From: Numida meleagris
Taxonomy: Eukaryota; Chordata; Aves; Galliformes; Numididae
DNA: 64,000 bases
Direction of reading: 5' to 3'
Assembly (NCBI RefSeq): GCF_002078875.1
Contig: NC_034421.1
Span: 8,330,365-8,394,364, forward strand
In this document: positions 1-11,800 of the stretch, piece after piece
How the letters are laid out: every line of letters begins with the position of its first letter
Position numbering within the stretch: position 1 is the first letter of the stretch
Program-made: the position numbers and the translations under genes
The notes under the pieces: generated by a model
Database searches by the model: none
What the model saw: only the letters and a program-made list of their open reading frames with translations
Told to the model about the DNA's origin: nothing

Positions 1-3000
1 AGCCTCACAAGGAGCCCTCTCTGAATCCTGCGGCCTGGGAGGCTGCGGGGCACCGGGCTCAATGCGGCCCTTTCACCTCTGTGCTGAACTTGGCCTCGAG
101 GTAGGCTTGGACAGACACTGCCTTGCTGTTGCACAAAGAAAATTGTTGCTCCTTGGGGAAATAACAAAATTGGAGCTCTGGTGCCAAACGTTATACAGGA
201 TGCCGGCACAGCAAATGTTTGCGTTTGGAGAGCTCTCTGCCTTGCTGCTAACAAGGGCTGATTGTGCAGGAGGGGTGGGTGTTTACGTGGCCTTCCAGAC
301 CTGTGTGGTAGTGGGTGGTGTTGCTGTTAGTGTTTGGTCATTGCCCGATCCTTTTTTTCCCTTAGACACCATCAACTGGTGTATCCAGCTTCAAACTGGG
401 AGGAATCGTTTGTAACAGATTTCTGTGCAGTGATACAATAATTCCCCTGCACAATAAGAGTGATTTTATTGCACTGTTTCCATACCAAAATGTATGTATG
501 GGAAGAAAGAGCGTGCTAATTTCTCCCACATTGGAAGCAATAAGAAAGCAAATTTTGGAGAAGTTAGAAGCTAAGAGCATATTTGCCGAGTAGTTAAAGG
601 CAATTATAAAGTGTTCATCATTTTGCAGAATACCCTTTTTGGCTTCTGACCAGGTGATTAACGGGTTGGTTTATTGCTTAGGGAGCGTTCTGTTTAAAAA
701 TCACATTTTTATTTTTTATCAGAAATCAGGCTTAAGTTTTTCTTACCTACCGTAAGCAGAATTCTTGGAAAACAGAAAGGATGCTGTCCTGGTGAACCCA
801 GAGAAAGATTTCACTGCAGCTGCAATGCAAGATAGGAGATTGAATTTCTTGGAGAGCATCAGCTGGGAGAGCATCACGGCGCATCTCCAGGTGGAGGGGT
901 GAGAGCAGCTCCAATACTCAGTGACACTCTGGAATTGTGGCTCCCACCCCTGCAGGTATGGGTGGCTGCAGCTGAGGGCTGGAACTTCCCAACGGGAACA
1001 AGGCTCGGGTGTAGTGGGAGCAGTGCTGCAGCACGTCAGGGTTTGAGTGCTCAGAAGAATATCTCCTTTCTCTGGTGCTGTCTCTCCCACTCTGCTGAAG
1101 CACATCTCAGTGAAATGCTCATCAGTTACAGCTTTCCCAGTGTACCTGATGGTATTCTTTTCCTCATCAGTAGTGCTTTCTTGTCTGGCCCAATTACATG
1201 CAGATCAGCGTAATGGCCGAGTGGAACTTCTCAAGCTCTCTGTTAAGTTCTGCTACTGCCTCAGGTGGGGGCCTGTGGCCCAGCTGACAGCAGCTGTTAT
1301 GTGCTGGAGTTGTACCAAGGATTAATGGAGATCATTAATTCGGCAGATCTTACAACTGCAGCATCTGCTTTAGAAAAGTACAGAAATAGGAGAATAGAGG
1401 TACTTCCCATTTTCTAGCAGCAGCTGAGAGAGCCGTACAGATTTAAATCAGGTAAAAAATGGGGCACCCTTATTGTCTGAGTGGAATTACATCTGCTTGT
1501 ACTAGGTTTGACTAAATATTTAATAAATGAAAGTTGCAAACTACCATATGGAATTCATAGACTGTAGTGCCCAGCGCTCTACTGGAATGCTCTGCAGTGC
1601 GGTTCATGTCTCACTTTGACTCCTCTGTAGATCCTGTTCTATGATAGTAGGCCTACCATGCATGCATCCCAGCCTGTAAAGCTGGGCTCTGCTTCCACAG
1701 CCTAGCAGTGACTTCCCAGGATCACGTGGAGTGTTTTTCCTTCTCTCTGGTGAACAGTCCCTTTGCAGCGTGCCTCTCACAGCAGATGGCCCTGCTAGGG
1801 GCAAATACATGCTGAGAACAGGGCTTTCCCTCCTGTATTCGGCTGCAGCATCTGTGTGTCGGTTGTGCAGCCAGAGCGCTGCGGTGACTCGGGGCTGTTT
1901 GGGACGGTTAGCTGAGGTTGTTGTGAAGACTTTCTTCCCTTATGTTTTCTCAGAACTCGGAGCTTTTTGAGTAACCCAGCCCAGTGTGTACGCTGTGATT
2001 CAGTCTCGTGTGCACGATACGTGTGTAGTTCTGCAGCTGCTTTTTGCAGGGAACGCCCATGTGCACGCATGCTTTGGGAGAAAAAGGTCAGAAAAGGGTC
2101 TCCCCTTCTGCACTTCTCTGTTCCACATGGACCAGAGCTCTGCTTCCATCCTCCACAGGTCTGCCTGCAAGTTTTAGCTCTTAATTACAGTATTCAGTGT
2201 CATCTCATTTCAGTGTTGTAACCCTTCCTTTCTGGGGTTTTGTACATTACTTTTTCGTAGCTAGCAGTCAAACTCAAGAGGATCGTTTCTCTGCTTCCTT
2301 TCTGGGAAACAGCTGGGTTTTTTTAGCTCAACTTGAGGATGAGGCCCACGAGGGTCTATTTAAAGTCCTGCTTACCACATATTGAGGAAGTTCCCGGGCT
2401 TTCGTACCCTTCAGTCCCTTAGAGCAGCTCTGTGGGGTTATGCATTAATTCCCTTCTGCTGAGCCCCATACAGCAGCACTGGTAGTGCAGTGGCACGTGC
2501 TTACGGAGGAAGCCCTGACTTTGGAGAATGGATGGAGCTCGTGGTGTCTTGCCCAGGGCAGATTTTCTCCTCGTCATTAAGGAATGAATGAACTTAGAGC
2601 CTGCATTTTGCTATCTCCAAAGACATGTGTTTAAAAAGAGCAGTGAATTCTGTGCTGGCGGACCTGCTGACCTGCCCTTCTTTTGCCTGAATCAAATGCG
2701 TACCTGAGTGCCATTCAAATTCTCAGGTGATCTGGTGTCCTGTAGAGCATTCTCGTGAAAGAATAGTTAACTTCTACTGAAACTTTCAAGTTCTTTTGGA
2801 ACAAAATGATAACTCTTTAAAAAAAAAAAAACAACAACCCAGCTATCTCCTTAGAAAACACTGAACACCACTGGTTTGCTTGACAGATGTAGCTGTGAAA
2901 ACTTTGTATTTCGAGTCATTCAGTAGAAGAAGCTTAATTGCCTTGGGTGTGAGGTAACCGGCTGAGAAAATACATTATTTTCACATACACAAATCTTTTC

Positions 3001-6000
3001 AGATGGTCTAAGAGGAGTTTGATATATGTTGCCTTTACTTAAAGGAATTGCTGCTGGCGGAAGCTAGCAGAATGAGTCGAGGTATGTTTCCTCGTAGATA
3101 AAGCAGAATTTCCTATCTGCAGCCTGGAAGTCACCTGTCACTTACAGAAAGCTTAGAATGAGAAACACTTCCCTTTGATATTTTTTTTTTCCTGAAACAC
3201 TTGTTGGTTATTATTGCCATTAGCAATGCAATGTTCAGAAAGTTATCTGCCTCTGACAGAGCAACAGGGTTTATGTGTGCTTTAGATCAGTGACGGTATC
3301 TCCCTGAGCTGAGAAGTTGCCTGTGTAGCAATTGTTTGTATTTTCTGGGGTAATCAGTCTGCAGTGATCTCTGAAAGCGCTGGGAATGTTCCAGTGCGTT
3401 TCTAAAGGTGTGTGCCTGCACAAGCAGATTTCCAGGCTGTGGGTGGTGGCATGCTACTACTGTTTACTTGGAGAGGTAATTATGGAAACAGAGTTGCACG
3501 CTGTAGGCTTATAATTGTATGTGCAAATAAGCACTCTCCAGACTCTGTGACTTTCGCTGCAGCACTCAGCCCAGGACATGCTTACAAAGGAACTTCTTCA
3601 CATGGGATGCTCAACTCCTATTCCCTATTGAGGAGAGCAGTAGGTTCCATTTCAAACAGGATTCTGAAGCCTTTAGAGTGCTTCAGCCCTGGTGGCATGT
3701 GGATATCTCTTGTAGCACTTCGTGATGTCAGGGCTTTGCATCTTAGCAGGGTGCTATGGGGGCTGATTACGGTCATTCCAGGCTGGAGGACAAGCCTGTG
3801 GGGCTGGATGAAATGCCGTTTTTTGCAACAGGCGTGGCTCAGTTCCTTCAAGCTAGCATGCCTCAATGTCCAAATGCATTGATATCCTGATGGCAAGTAG
3901 TCTACTCTCAGGAGACCCTGAGAATGGTGTAGCTTTGGTTTCCTTAAGCAGCTGTTTTAGTTAAGTAGATGCGTTATTGCACGTTTTATGCAGAGCCTGC
4001 ATTGAGCCCTTAAGCTCAGCCTTCAGCCTCTCCCAGATATGATGTGATGGAGGAAAACCTTTCAGAAGTGGATCCTCAATGCAGCGATAATGTACTCGAT
4101 TGTACAGGTTTTCAGACTGCATCCAGGATGGTTGGAAGCATAGACAGATTTCAAATGATGATTTAATTGTTTACAAGTGAATGTTTTCTGCAGCATACAA
4201 AAGAGAGGAACTAATCCCAAAAGGCTTTTTGATATAAGTTGAACAGATGATTTCCTGACATTGTTATACATCCTGGTTTAAGGCGATGAATAATTAGCTA
4301 TTTAAGTTAAAAAAAAAAAAAAATACCTTGAGAACTAGATGCCAGCTGAAAAGCTGTCAGTAAATTTGGAACAGCTTTGCATGTCAAGTTGATTATAGCA
4401 ATGAATAAAAGGAATTACCCGGAAAATGAACCGTGTGGTTTTAACTTTGGCTTCCCCACAGTTTCTCCCATCTCTTTCTCCAGCCTCCTAGGGTAGGCAG
4501 CTCTGATATCATCAGACTGTGGAGTTCCCTTTCACACACTCCTTTACTGTGGCAACTCTTCCTATTTACTCCACTTCGTCAATGTGCAGTCACTTGAAAC
4601 CTTACATCCAGGATTTCCCCCTCCAGCCCCAAGTACCATTAATAGCAGCTTTTGTCTGACTTCCTGAGGTATGGAAAGCTGTGAGTGCAGCTTCAGGTCC
4701 AGCCAATGCCTGGAGCCAGCCAGCCCGCTGAAGGCAGCGGGTTCTCCTGTCCTCCACATCCTTTTATTTGCCCTATAACAGCTGCTATCAAACGTTCTCC
4801 AGCACGGGCCAGGTGGGCTCAGTCTCCATGCAGTCAGTAACCAAGAGCATTAAGTTGTTTTAGAAGATGTGAACTCCGCGTGTGGCTGTGCCTAACGGGG
4901 CACCATGGAAATGTGGGCTGTATGAGGTCTTAGAAATGTTTCATTTAAGCAAGCAGGACTTCAGTTAATGTTCAAGGCTTGTTCAGGAAGGCTTTAGCAT
5001 CAGCACAGTTGGACGTTGATACGTCTTGTGTCCCATTTTGGTATAATGGTGTTGCCTTCAGCTGGTCAGTTTGCTGTGTGGGCACGTTTAGTGTACATCC
5101 CAAATAATGGTTGTTTGGAGCTGAGGGAATCTTCATGTTGATACGGTATCAATACAGAAGAAGTGCCTGCCAGACCATGATCCCAAGGCCAGAACCAGCT
5201 CCTGCAGCGTAGTCCTAAGTACTTGGCTGTTGATGAGGGGCTTAATGGCATCACATGAATGGATTGGCGGCTAAATGAAGGATTGACTAAACTAATCTCT
5301 GTAAGAATCCTCTTTAATGAGTTAATGAGGTGTTCTTAGGGCTCCCCACATGCACAGATGCTAATGAGAGTTTTTCCAACTTACCAAGCGATGAACTTGG
5401 ATCTGCATCCAAGCTGATAACTGAAATGATGGATAGGTTCTACTATTCTGGGGAAAATGTTTAAGTTCTGGTGTGAAAGCTGCAGAGAGGAGTCAGGAAT
5501 GCTGCCCTGCCTGCCTGCGCCTTACATTTTCATGCAGGACGTGGAGTAAACCCAAAGCATGGTGCTCAACTTCACTCAATACTTCTGAGGTCTGGAAAGC
5601 AGCAGCTGTGCTTAAAACACATTGGTTTCATCAAAATACAACTTACCTGTTGCATCCTTTGAAGATCAGTTTTTCCACATTGTGTTCAAAAATTTCTCAG
5701 GAAGACATGCAATAATGTTCTTCTCTGTTAAAGGTTGAATGTTACTAAGTTCCAGTTGAGGAAACATCTAGTCCTACGTTGATTGATCAGGGACATTGCT
5801 CCATAAAATCGTGGTTTTTTTGTTTGTTTTTCCAGCTAAACCAGGGGAAAATTCGGAAAATGAACCGTAGTGAGATTGAAGGCATTGTGATATTTGCCAG
5901 TGACCAAGCAGGAGGATTCTACTCCCTGTGTCCCATGGGCAGACCCCTGCCTACCTGACACCTCTCCCAGCTGCCAGGAGCAGCAGGTTGGCTGGCTGTG

Positions 6001-6094
6001 GGATGGCCAGGTGGGCTTTGGGCTGTGTTGGTGGGAGTGAGCTGTTGGCTGAGCCTTGGAAGCAGCCAGGCCCCTTCTCCTGCACTTGACAGCA
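1..6094. other. Intronic stretch, no gene or confident repeat
   Basis: Mixed-composition intronic DNA. Visible simple tracts are A13 at 2819-2831, T10 at 3181-3190 and A15 at 4309-4323. Reading frames here are short and show no recognisable domain. I see no CR1 tail, inverted repeat or RNA gene. Confidence 0.6.
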
Positions 6095-6530
6095 GCTCTG
6101 CAGTCATCAGCACAATACGGTTGTAATGCCATCTTCAGATTTCATTAGTGTGCTCCCTGTTCCAGGTCATTAATGAATCTATTCAGGAAGACCTCCCTTC
6201 AGCTCAATACAATGCCATTTATCATTATCATTTGTTTACAGTCCTGCAGCCAGTTCTCAATTCCAGGGCTGTGCGCTGGTCCTTTCCAAGTCTGCCCGCA
6301 TTAAATTCTCAATTAGGATTTCGTGAGACACAGTATCAGATGCTGTCCTGAACTCCAAAAATATGACCTCTGCCACGTTCCTTTTATCCATGCTGTCTGT
6401 AACTCTATCAAAGAACAAATAAAGCAATTAAATTTGTCTGGCAGGCTTTATTCTCTGTGAAGCTGTACAAGCTGCTTCTTCACATCCTGTTACCCTCAAG
6501 GTTTTCTAGCTGGATTTTCTTAACAAATAT
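6095..6530 (-). mobile_element. Ancient CR1-like LINE fragment, reverse-transcriptase region of ORF2 (degraded)
   Basis: Reading the minus strand from 6530 to 6095, consecutive pieces match the order of a CR1 reverse transcriptase: YSFTENKACQTNLIA (consensus-like HGFTKGKSCLTNLI), then after a one-base frameshift FFDRVTDSMDKRNVAEVIF and ASDTVSHEILIENL, then NWLQDCKQMIMINGIVLS, then FLNRFINDLEQGAH, and finally YCADDC, whose Ala-Asp-Asp (codons at 6103-6111) corresponds to the catalytic F/YADD box. The piece containing the usual PQGS motif is deleted, and there are several in-frame stops and shifts, so it is non-functional. It is heavily diverged compared with the other CR1 pieces, suggesting an old insertion. 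A different member of the CR1/L2/L3 clade is possible. The ends are approximate. Confidence 0.85.
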
Positions 6531-8766
6531 AGCTTCGTTTTGCCCTTTTTTTTTTTTTCCCCTTTCCCTCCTGAAAGACCGCGGGCTGTGTGCCCTGCCA
6601 TGTGCTGTTGTCGCTGTAGTTGTTGATAGATCCTGTGCATGATGCTGGGGTGGATGGAAGTGCTGCCTGCTCGACCCAAGCTCTGCCAGGCTGCGTCCCT
6701 TTAAGTTTCCATTTAATATTTGTCTTAATGTGTTCCTTAGCGCAGGCTTTAACTTTCTTCTGGTGAGTTACTTGCCTGGAAACTTTGGATGAGGCTGAAA
6801 TGGGTCCAAGCCCTCATGCTGGCTGTTTGCCCTGGCAGCACCTTCAGCTATGGCCACAGTGCTGTGTTTGGTGGAGCTGAGGAACTGGAGGTGTTCAGAG
6901 AAGAACTGGGAAATGAGGGGGAGGCATCTCTTCTCAGTATAATCTGTTCTGACCCCCTGGGATCAGTATTCCCCATTTTCTCACCCGCTGGCATTCCATG
7001 CTGCAGTCTCTTTGCAGCCTGTGTCTGGAGAGGCCGTGCTGTGTGCCAGCACAGCCGCACAGCATGGTAGGGCCCCAGTGAATTATGGAGGAGCGCAGGA
7101 CGCTGACCTCTGCTCGGAGAGGTAACGTACATCATTCTTAAGCACAGATTCGAGAAGGTTGTGTCAGAGCAGCTATCCCGTATTACATGTCAGGGCTGAA
7201 AGATAAGCCTGCCCCAGGTTAATACATGAAAACATTAACTGTCCTGCAGCTGCGGGACAGCCATGTGGCCTGGGGAGCCAGCACTGTGGTGGTGGCAGCA
7301 GGTGGGTTTGTTTGGGGCAATGGTTTGTTTCTTGTTAATATTTTTCTACCCTAGACCCTCCATGGGGTCACCCACGACCGCAGCCATCAAGCAGGACCTG
7401 GAGCTGGCACAGGGAGAACCTGCAGTGGGTGCCAGGGCTGTGTGCAGGAGGGTGTTGGCTGGGGCTGTGCATTTAGGGGCTGCTCGTGGATGTCCCGCTG
7501 TGAGTTGCCCTCCCAGGCTTTGCAGTAATGAGATGAGGAAATGATCTTTCTTAAAAATATTTTTCCCCAGTAGTTTATTTTTAGCAAGGATCAGTTCTCC
7601 AATTGGGCTTATTGTGTGGAACGATTCATTTATCTAAGTTGGGTGTTGGCGGGGCCACGTCAGCCCATGTAGCCCGGCCTACTGAAGGACGGCTTGTTGA
7701 GCCGCATACAGTTGGTTGTGCCACAGGGCTGAGCAGGTTGGTGGCAGGCCTGGAGCCTCGGGTGGTGTCTTTATGGCATGTCCATGGCGTTGCTGAGGGG
7801 ATCCCTCCCCATCTGGGCAATCAATGTCTGCCATCGCCGTGCAGAGGGCTGGGAGCCGGACCAGGCCATCTGAGTCTGCCAGATACAACCAGATGTGGTT
7901 GTAGGGACATCTGGTCACCTTGCAGTGCTGTGTGACCCTGTGCTGTCCCAGGGCTGCTGGGTGATAGGGGCCTGTACTGCTGCGGGGAGGGATCCTGTAT
8001 GCAAGGCTCTGCCTGTCCCCTCTGTCTTCAGCCCATGCTGACCACATCCTTCCGTGCTTCCTCTACTCAGGAGCTGGTGGCATTGCTCACACGCTCCTCC
8101 TCCTCTCTTCTCCCTTCAGTGTCTCTTCAAAGTGCGTGACAAGTGTCTGGCTCTTGGTTGTAAGATTTGGGTGTGTGACTGCAGAGCAGCAAGGCCTGCG
8201 TCTGCTGTAGGGCTGTTGTTTTTACCCTGCTGCAGTAAGCACAGGAAGATCGCAGCGCTGAGGTGTCCCAAACCAACAAAAACCCAACTTCAGGCTTTGC
8301 AGACCTGAGCGATGCTCACCCTTCTTCCCTTTGAGTCACTGCTTGCTGACACAGCTGGTGCCAGTGGCAAAAAGCAGATGTGCAGGAGTGTTTTCAAGTG
8401 TTCTTCCTCTCTAAGTAACGCCCTGTTGCACAAGCCCTGCCCCTCAGTGTCTGAGCATCCTGGCTGGGTCGTGGGGGGCTGTGAGCGAGGTTGACCTCGG
8501 GTCTGGGCTGGAGCTTCCTGCAAGTCTTGGCCCCGTGTAATCTGATGCGTGCCTGGGAGCTGGCTGGGGGCAGAGGAGCTGGTGGTGGTACCTGTGTTTG
8601 AGGGCTGCAGTTAAGTTTGCTGAATGCTTCCTGTAGGCAGATGCTGGTTTTGGTGGCATGAGACACATCACACCCCATCCGCTGTCAGCAGCGCTGTGTG
8701 CTGGTGCCCCCGTCCTCACCCCAGCTGTGCCTGCCTAGCTGCTGCCCTTCCCCTTAGCAGAGAGAA
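6531..8766. other. Intronic stretch, GC-rich, no gene recognised
   Basis: Begins with a T-rich tract (6547-6563) and then turns GC-rich with many CTG/CAG-type words. Several reading frames of 60-120 codons exist on both strands, but they overlap one another and show no domain. The left part may include further, unrecognisable pieces of the CR1 fragment ending at 6530. Confidence 0.5.
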
Positions 8767-8835
8767 GGGCAGGAACTTTGCGAAATAGCAGTCCTGGAGG
8801 TCCCCTCCAACGGTATTTTATTAGTTTCTGTGAAT
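8767..8835 (+). mobile_element. Probable CR1 LINE 3' tail remnant
   Basis: The segment contains CCTGGAGGTCCCCTCCAAC followed by a degenerate pair of ATTCTATG-like octamers (TATTTTATTAGTTTCTGTG). This is the arrangement at the 3' end of chicken CR1 elements (GGTCCCTTCCAACC then octamers). It is short and diverged, so the assignment is tentative. Confidence 0.5.
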
Positions 8836-11800
8836 ATCCGAAGGTTTTGAGCCAAACTTGAGCACAGGGTAAAAACCGCAGCTGGCAGGCTAACAGAGCA
8901 CTGGGCTGTGAAATGAGTCAGCAGAACAGCGCTGGCACGGCCAGAACGGAGCTGCAGCTCAGAGCAGCGCTGCCCACACACAGCGGTGCCGCTTTGTGGC
9001 CCTGACCTGCAGGGCTGGGGACATGTGAAGCGTCTCTTCTGGGCAAATGCTTTGTGTCTTGGCGCTCGCAGCAAGCAGCGCTGGGTGCAGGTGCTGGCCG
9101 TCCTTCCTGCTGCCTGCCTCCTGCCCCAGCCCTGGCTGCTGGCTCCTGCCCCGTGGCCTCACTGGCCGTCCTGCAGCTTGCGCTGCTGTCTGAGCTGGTG
9201 GAGGGTCTGAGCTGTAAATAACACAACAAATAAAATGAAAAGTGGCAGAGCTTTTCTTCTACTGAGCCCAAGCTCTGAGCCTGTCTGCCCTCAGCCTTAG
9301 GCCAGCACCAAAACTGTATGCGAGTGGGTCAAGGCATGCGCTGAGCTATGCTTAAACCCAGTGTCTCTTGAACCAGTGCTAGGAAAACATTTTGTGGTGT
9401 GGGCATGAGGCTTGTCTTGTGGTGAAGGTCCTGGACAGTGGCTTAGGGATTTCTGTCCTATATCCGATGTGACCTTGGGGTATTTGGTTGATTGCTCTGT
9501 ATCCCCGTTCCTCTGACTCTTCCCATCCTTTGGCTTTGTTTAAGGAAGGTTGCAGTGCCTGTGGAGCAGATGCTTTTTTCCTATCTAAGGTATTACGCCC
9601 CATACAAAGCCCAGACCAGTGCACCTTCAAGTAGGAATTCTGGCTGCGCTCCCATCGGTCTTCAAACATCAGTGTGTTGTGCCGCTTATACAGCGGTATC
9701 AGATTGCTTACGCTGCAGTACAGCAACAGCTTAACTTTCATCACTATCACTAGAATGAATGATTCATAGCACTTGGAAAACAGCAGCCTGACATCTGAGG
9801 GTGTTTGCTGAAGGTTCAATGTACCAGCTCCTGTGGGGCTGTGGCAGGCTGCTGGCAGGATGTAGGGTTAGGTGAGGGTGAGCAAAACCTGGTCAGAATA
9901 GTGCCAGGTATGCTGTGGCATGTTCCACAGACACAGAGAAGCAATAAGAGGAACTTTGCTCCCTGGCACAGATTTTTCATTAACAGCTATCAGTTATCAG
10001 TGAGAGTGGTAAGTTGGGCAGAGCAGAGAAGCTGCAACTTGGGGAAAAGTGCTGCAAAAGGCAAATCCAACACTTGCAGTGTGGGTGAAGCAGCTTATTG
10101 CCTTGCTGCTTTTTTTTTTCTCTGCTTAGCTTACTGCAGTCATAACCTATAAACTGGTCGCACAGACTGCATGGAAATGCAGCACAGATAGGGTATCTAA
10201 GCTTATCGAGCTGTACTAGCCGCTATAAATGTATGCCGGTACTTACCGTAAGTTGTAACCTATGTCACTCAGGTTCTGCTCTCTCTTATTTTTATCTGAT
10301 GACCTTTCTGCTGCTGTTCTGTGCGGTAATAGGTCATTGTGTCAGCGTTTAAATATTTACTTTATGAAATGACAAGCACTCACAGGTTTCCTGTGCAGCT
10401 GTGGCACCGGGCCGTGGTGCAGGTGAGGTGTTGCTGTGCCCCACGTGTCCCTGGGCTGCCCTCTGCTTAGGGCACAGTTCTCTCCCGGTGTCGGTACTGT
10501 GGTCCTGCTGGCTGTGTGGCATCAGCCCTTTTGGTTCAGCTGGGGTGCAGTCAGAGGCAATACGCCACATAACAGAACAACCTCGGCCTGAATTTTCAGT
10601 GGCTTTATGTATTGATGGGTTACTGTCGCTTCTGGGAAGTCCAACCTTTGCTATTTGAGCATGGTTCTCTTAGAAGACGTTTGGCATCTCCACACAGCCA
10701 TTTTTATCAGCAGGCACCAGACTTCCTACAGTAACACTTCTGTGCTGCGAGCCAGCAAGAAAGTGAAAACCGAACTGTCTGTTCAGCATGCGTTTGGTAG
10801 AGCCCGCCTCGCAGGACTGAGCGTGTCCCGCAGAGCTGATGGGTATTTGGTGTACAGGGTAGGGTGTACGTTGCCTTTGGCACTGAGTTCGAACTTCCTG
10901 GAAGCAAAACCACAAAGGTACATGGCCCAGGCTGAATTTACTTCTTATTAATGAAAGGAGCTCATTGTTTTGGAGTGATTGTTCTTTTTCAGCTCCCGCT
11001 TCGCGGTGGCATTGCAGGATGCTGTACTCCAAAATGTTTCATTTTAACCCATCCATTTACAGCTAGATGGAAGCCTCTTTGTTGACAGTGAATGGTATCA
11101 TCTTAGCAACCGCTGCAGCTCTCAGATCTTGCATTTTGCTTGGTCCAAGCGATGAGATAACTTCCTGCCTGCTAGGCACCCGGTGCCAGGACGAGACGGT
11201 CTCAGCACGCCACTCCGCACCCCGGGCAGGAAGCGAGCTGCTGGCACTGCCGGCATTGGTGCCTCACCACGAGTGGCAAGTTCAGGTGGGAAGGCCCTGG
11301 TCTGTACAGTGAGTGGAATACGTGCATCGTTTGGTTGTGATTTTAGTTCGGTTGTGAAGAGATTCAGTATCTCATGTGCAGGTCTGGCCCAGTGCAGAAC
11401 TGAGTGTCAAACCATGATTTATGCCACTGACCCCATCGGTATAGGTGATGTAGAGTTTGGCAGTGGCAGGGTGTTGTGTTGAGGGGTACTTTCAAAGCGT
11501 AGTTGGTGCAGTCTCTTTTCCTATTTTTGATACTTGTTGTGAACAGAAGAAAAAACTCTGCAAACTTTCACCTATTCCCAGTACAGCCATGTGTTTGTTC
11601 TTTCATCTTACTGATAACTTCCTGCCTTATTATGGGAGAAATCATTCTGAAAATGAATTCTGCCTTTAACCCAACATTGCCCAATGCTTATGGGGAAGGG
11701 AGTTCTGGCTGGGGGCACGAGGTGCTGTCTGCAGTCCCTCGGCCTTGTTAGAAGCTGATTGCCCGTAATTAAACTCCAAGCTCTGAAACGTGTGCGTTGT

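Noticed and set aside
4420..5868. 15-mer CGGAAAATGAACCGT present at 4420-4434 and 5854-5868
   Set aside because: One or two shared 15-mers are expected by chance in 64 kb, and the flanks do not match.
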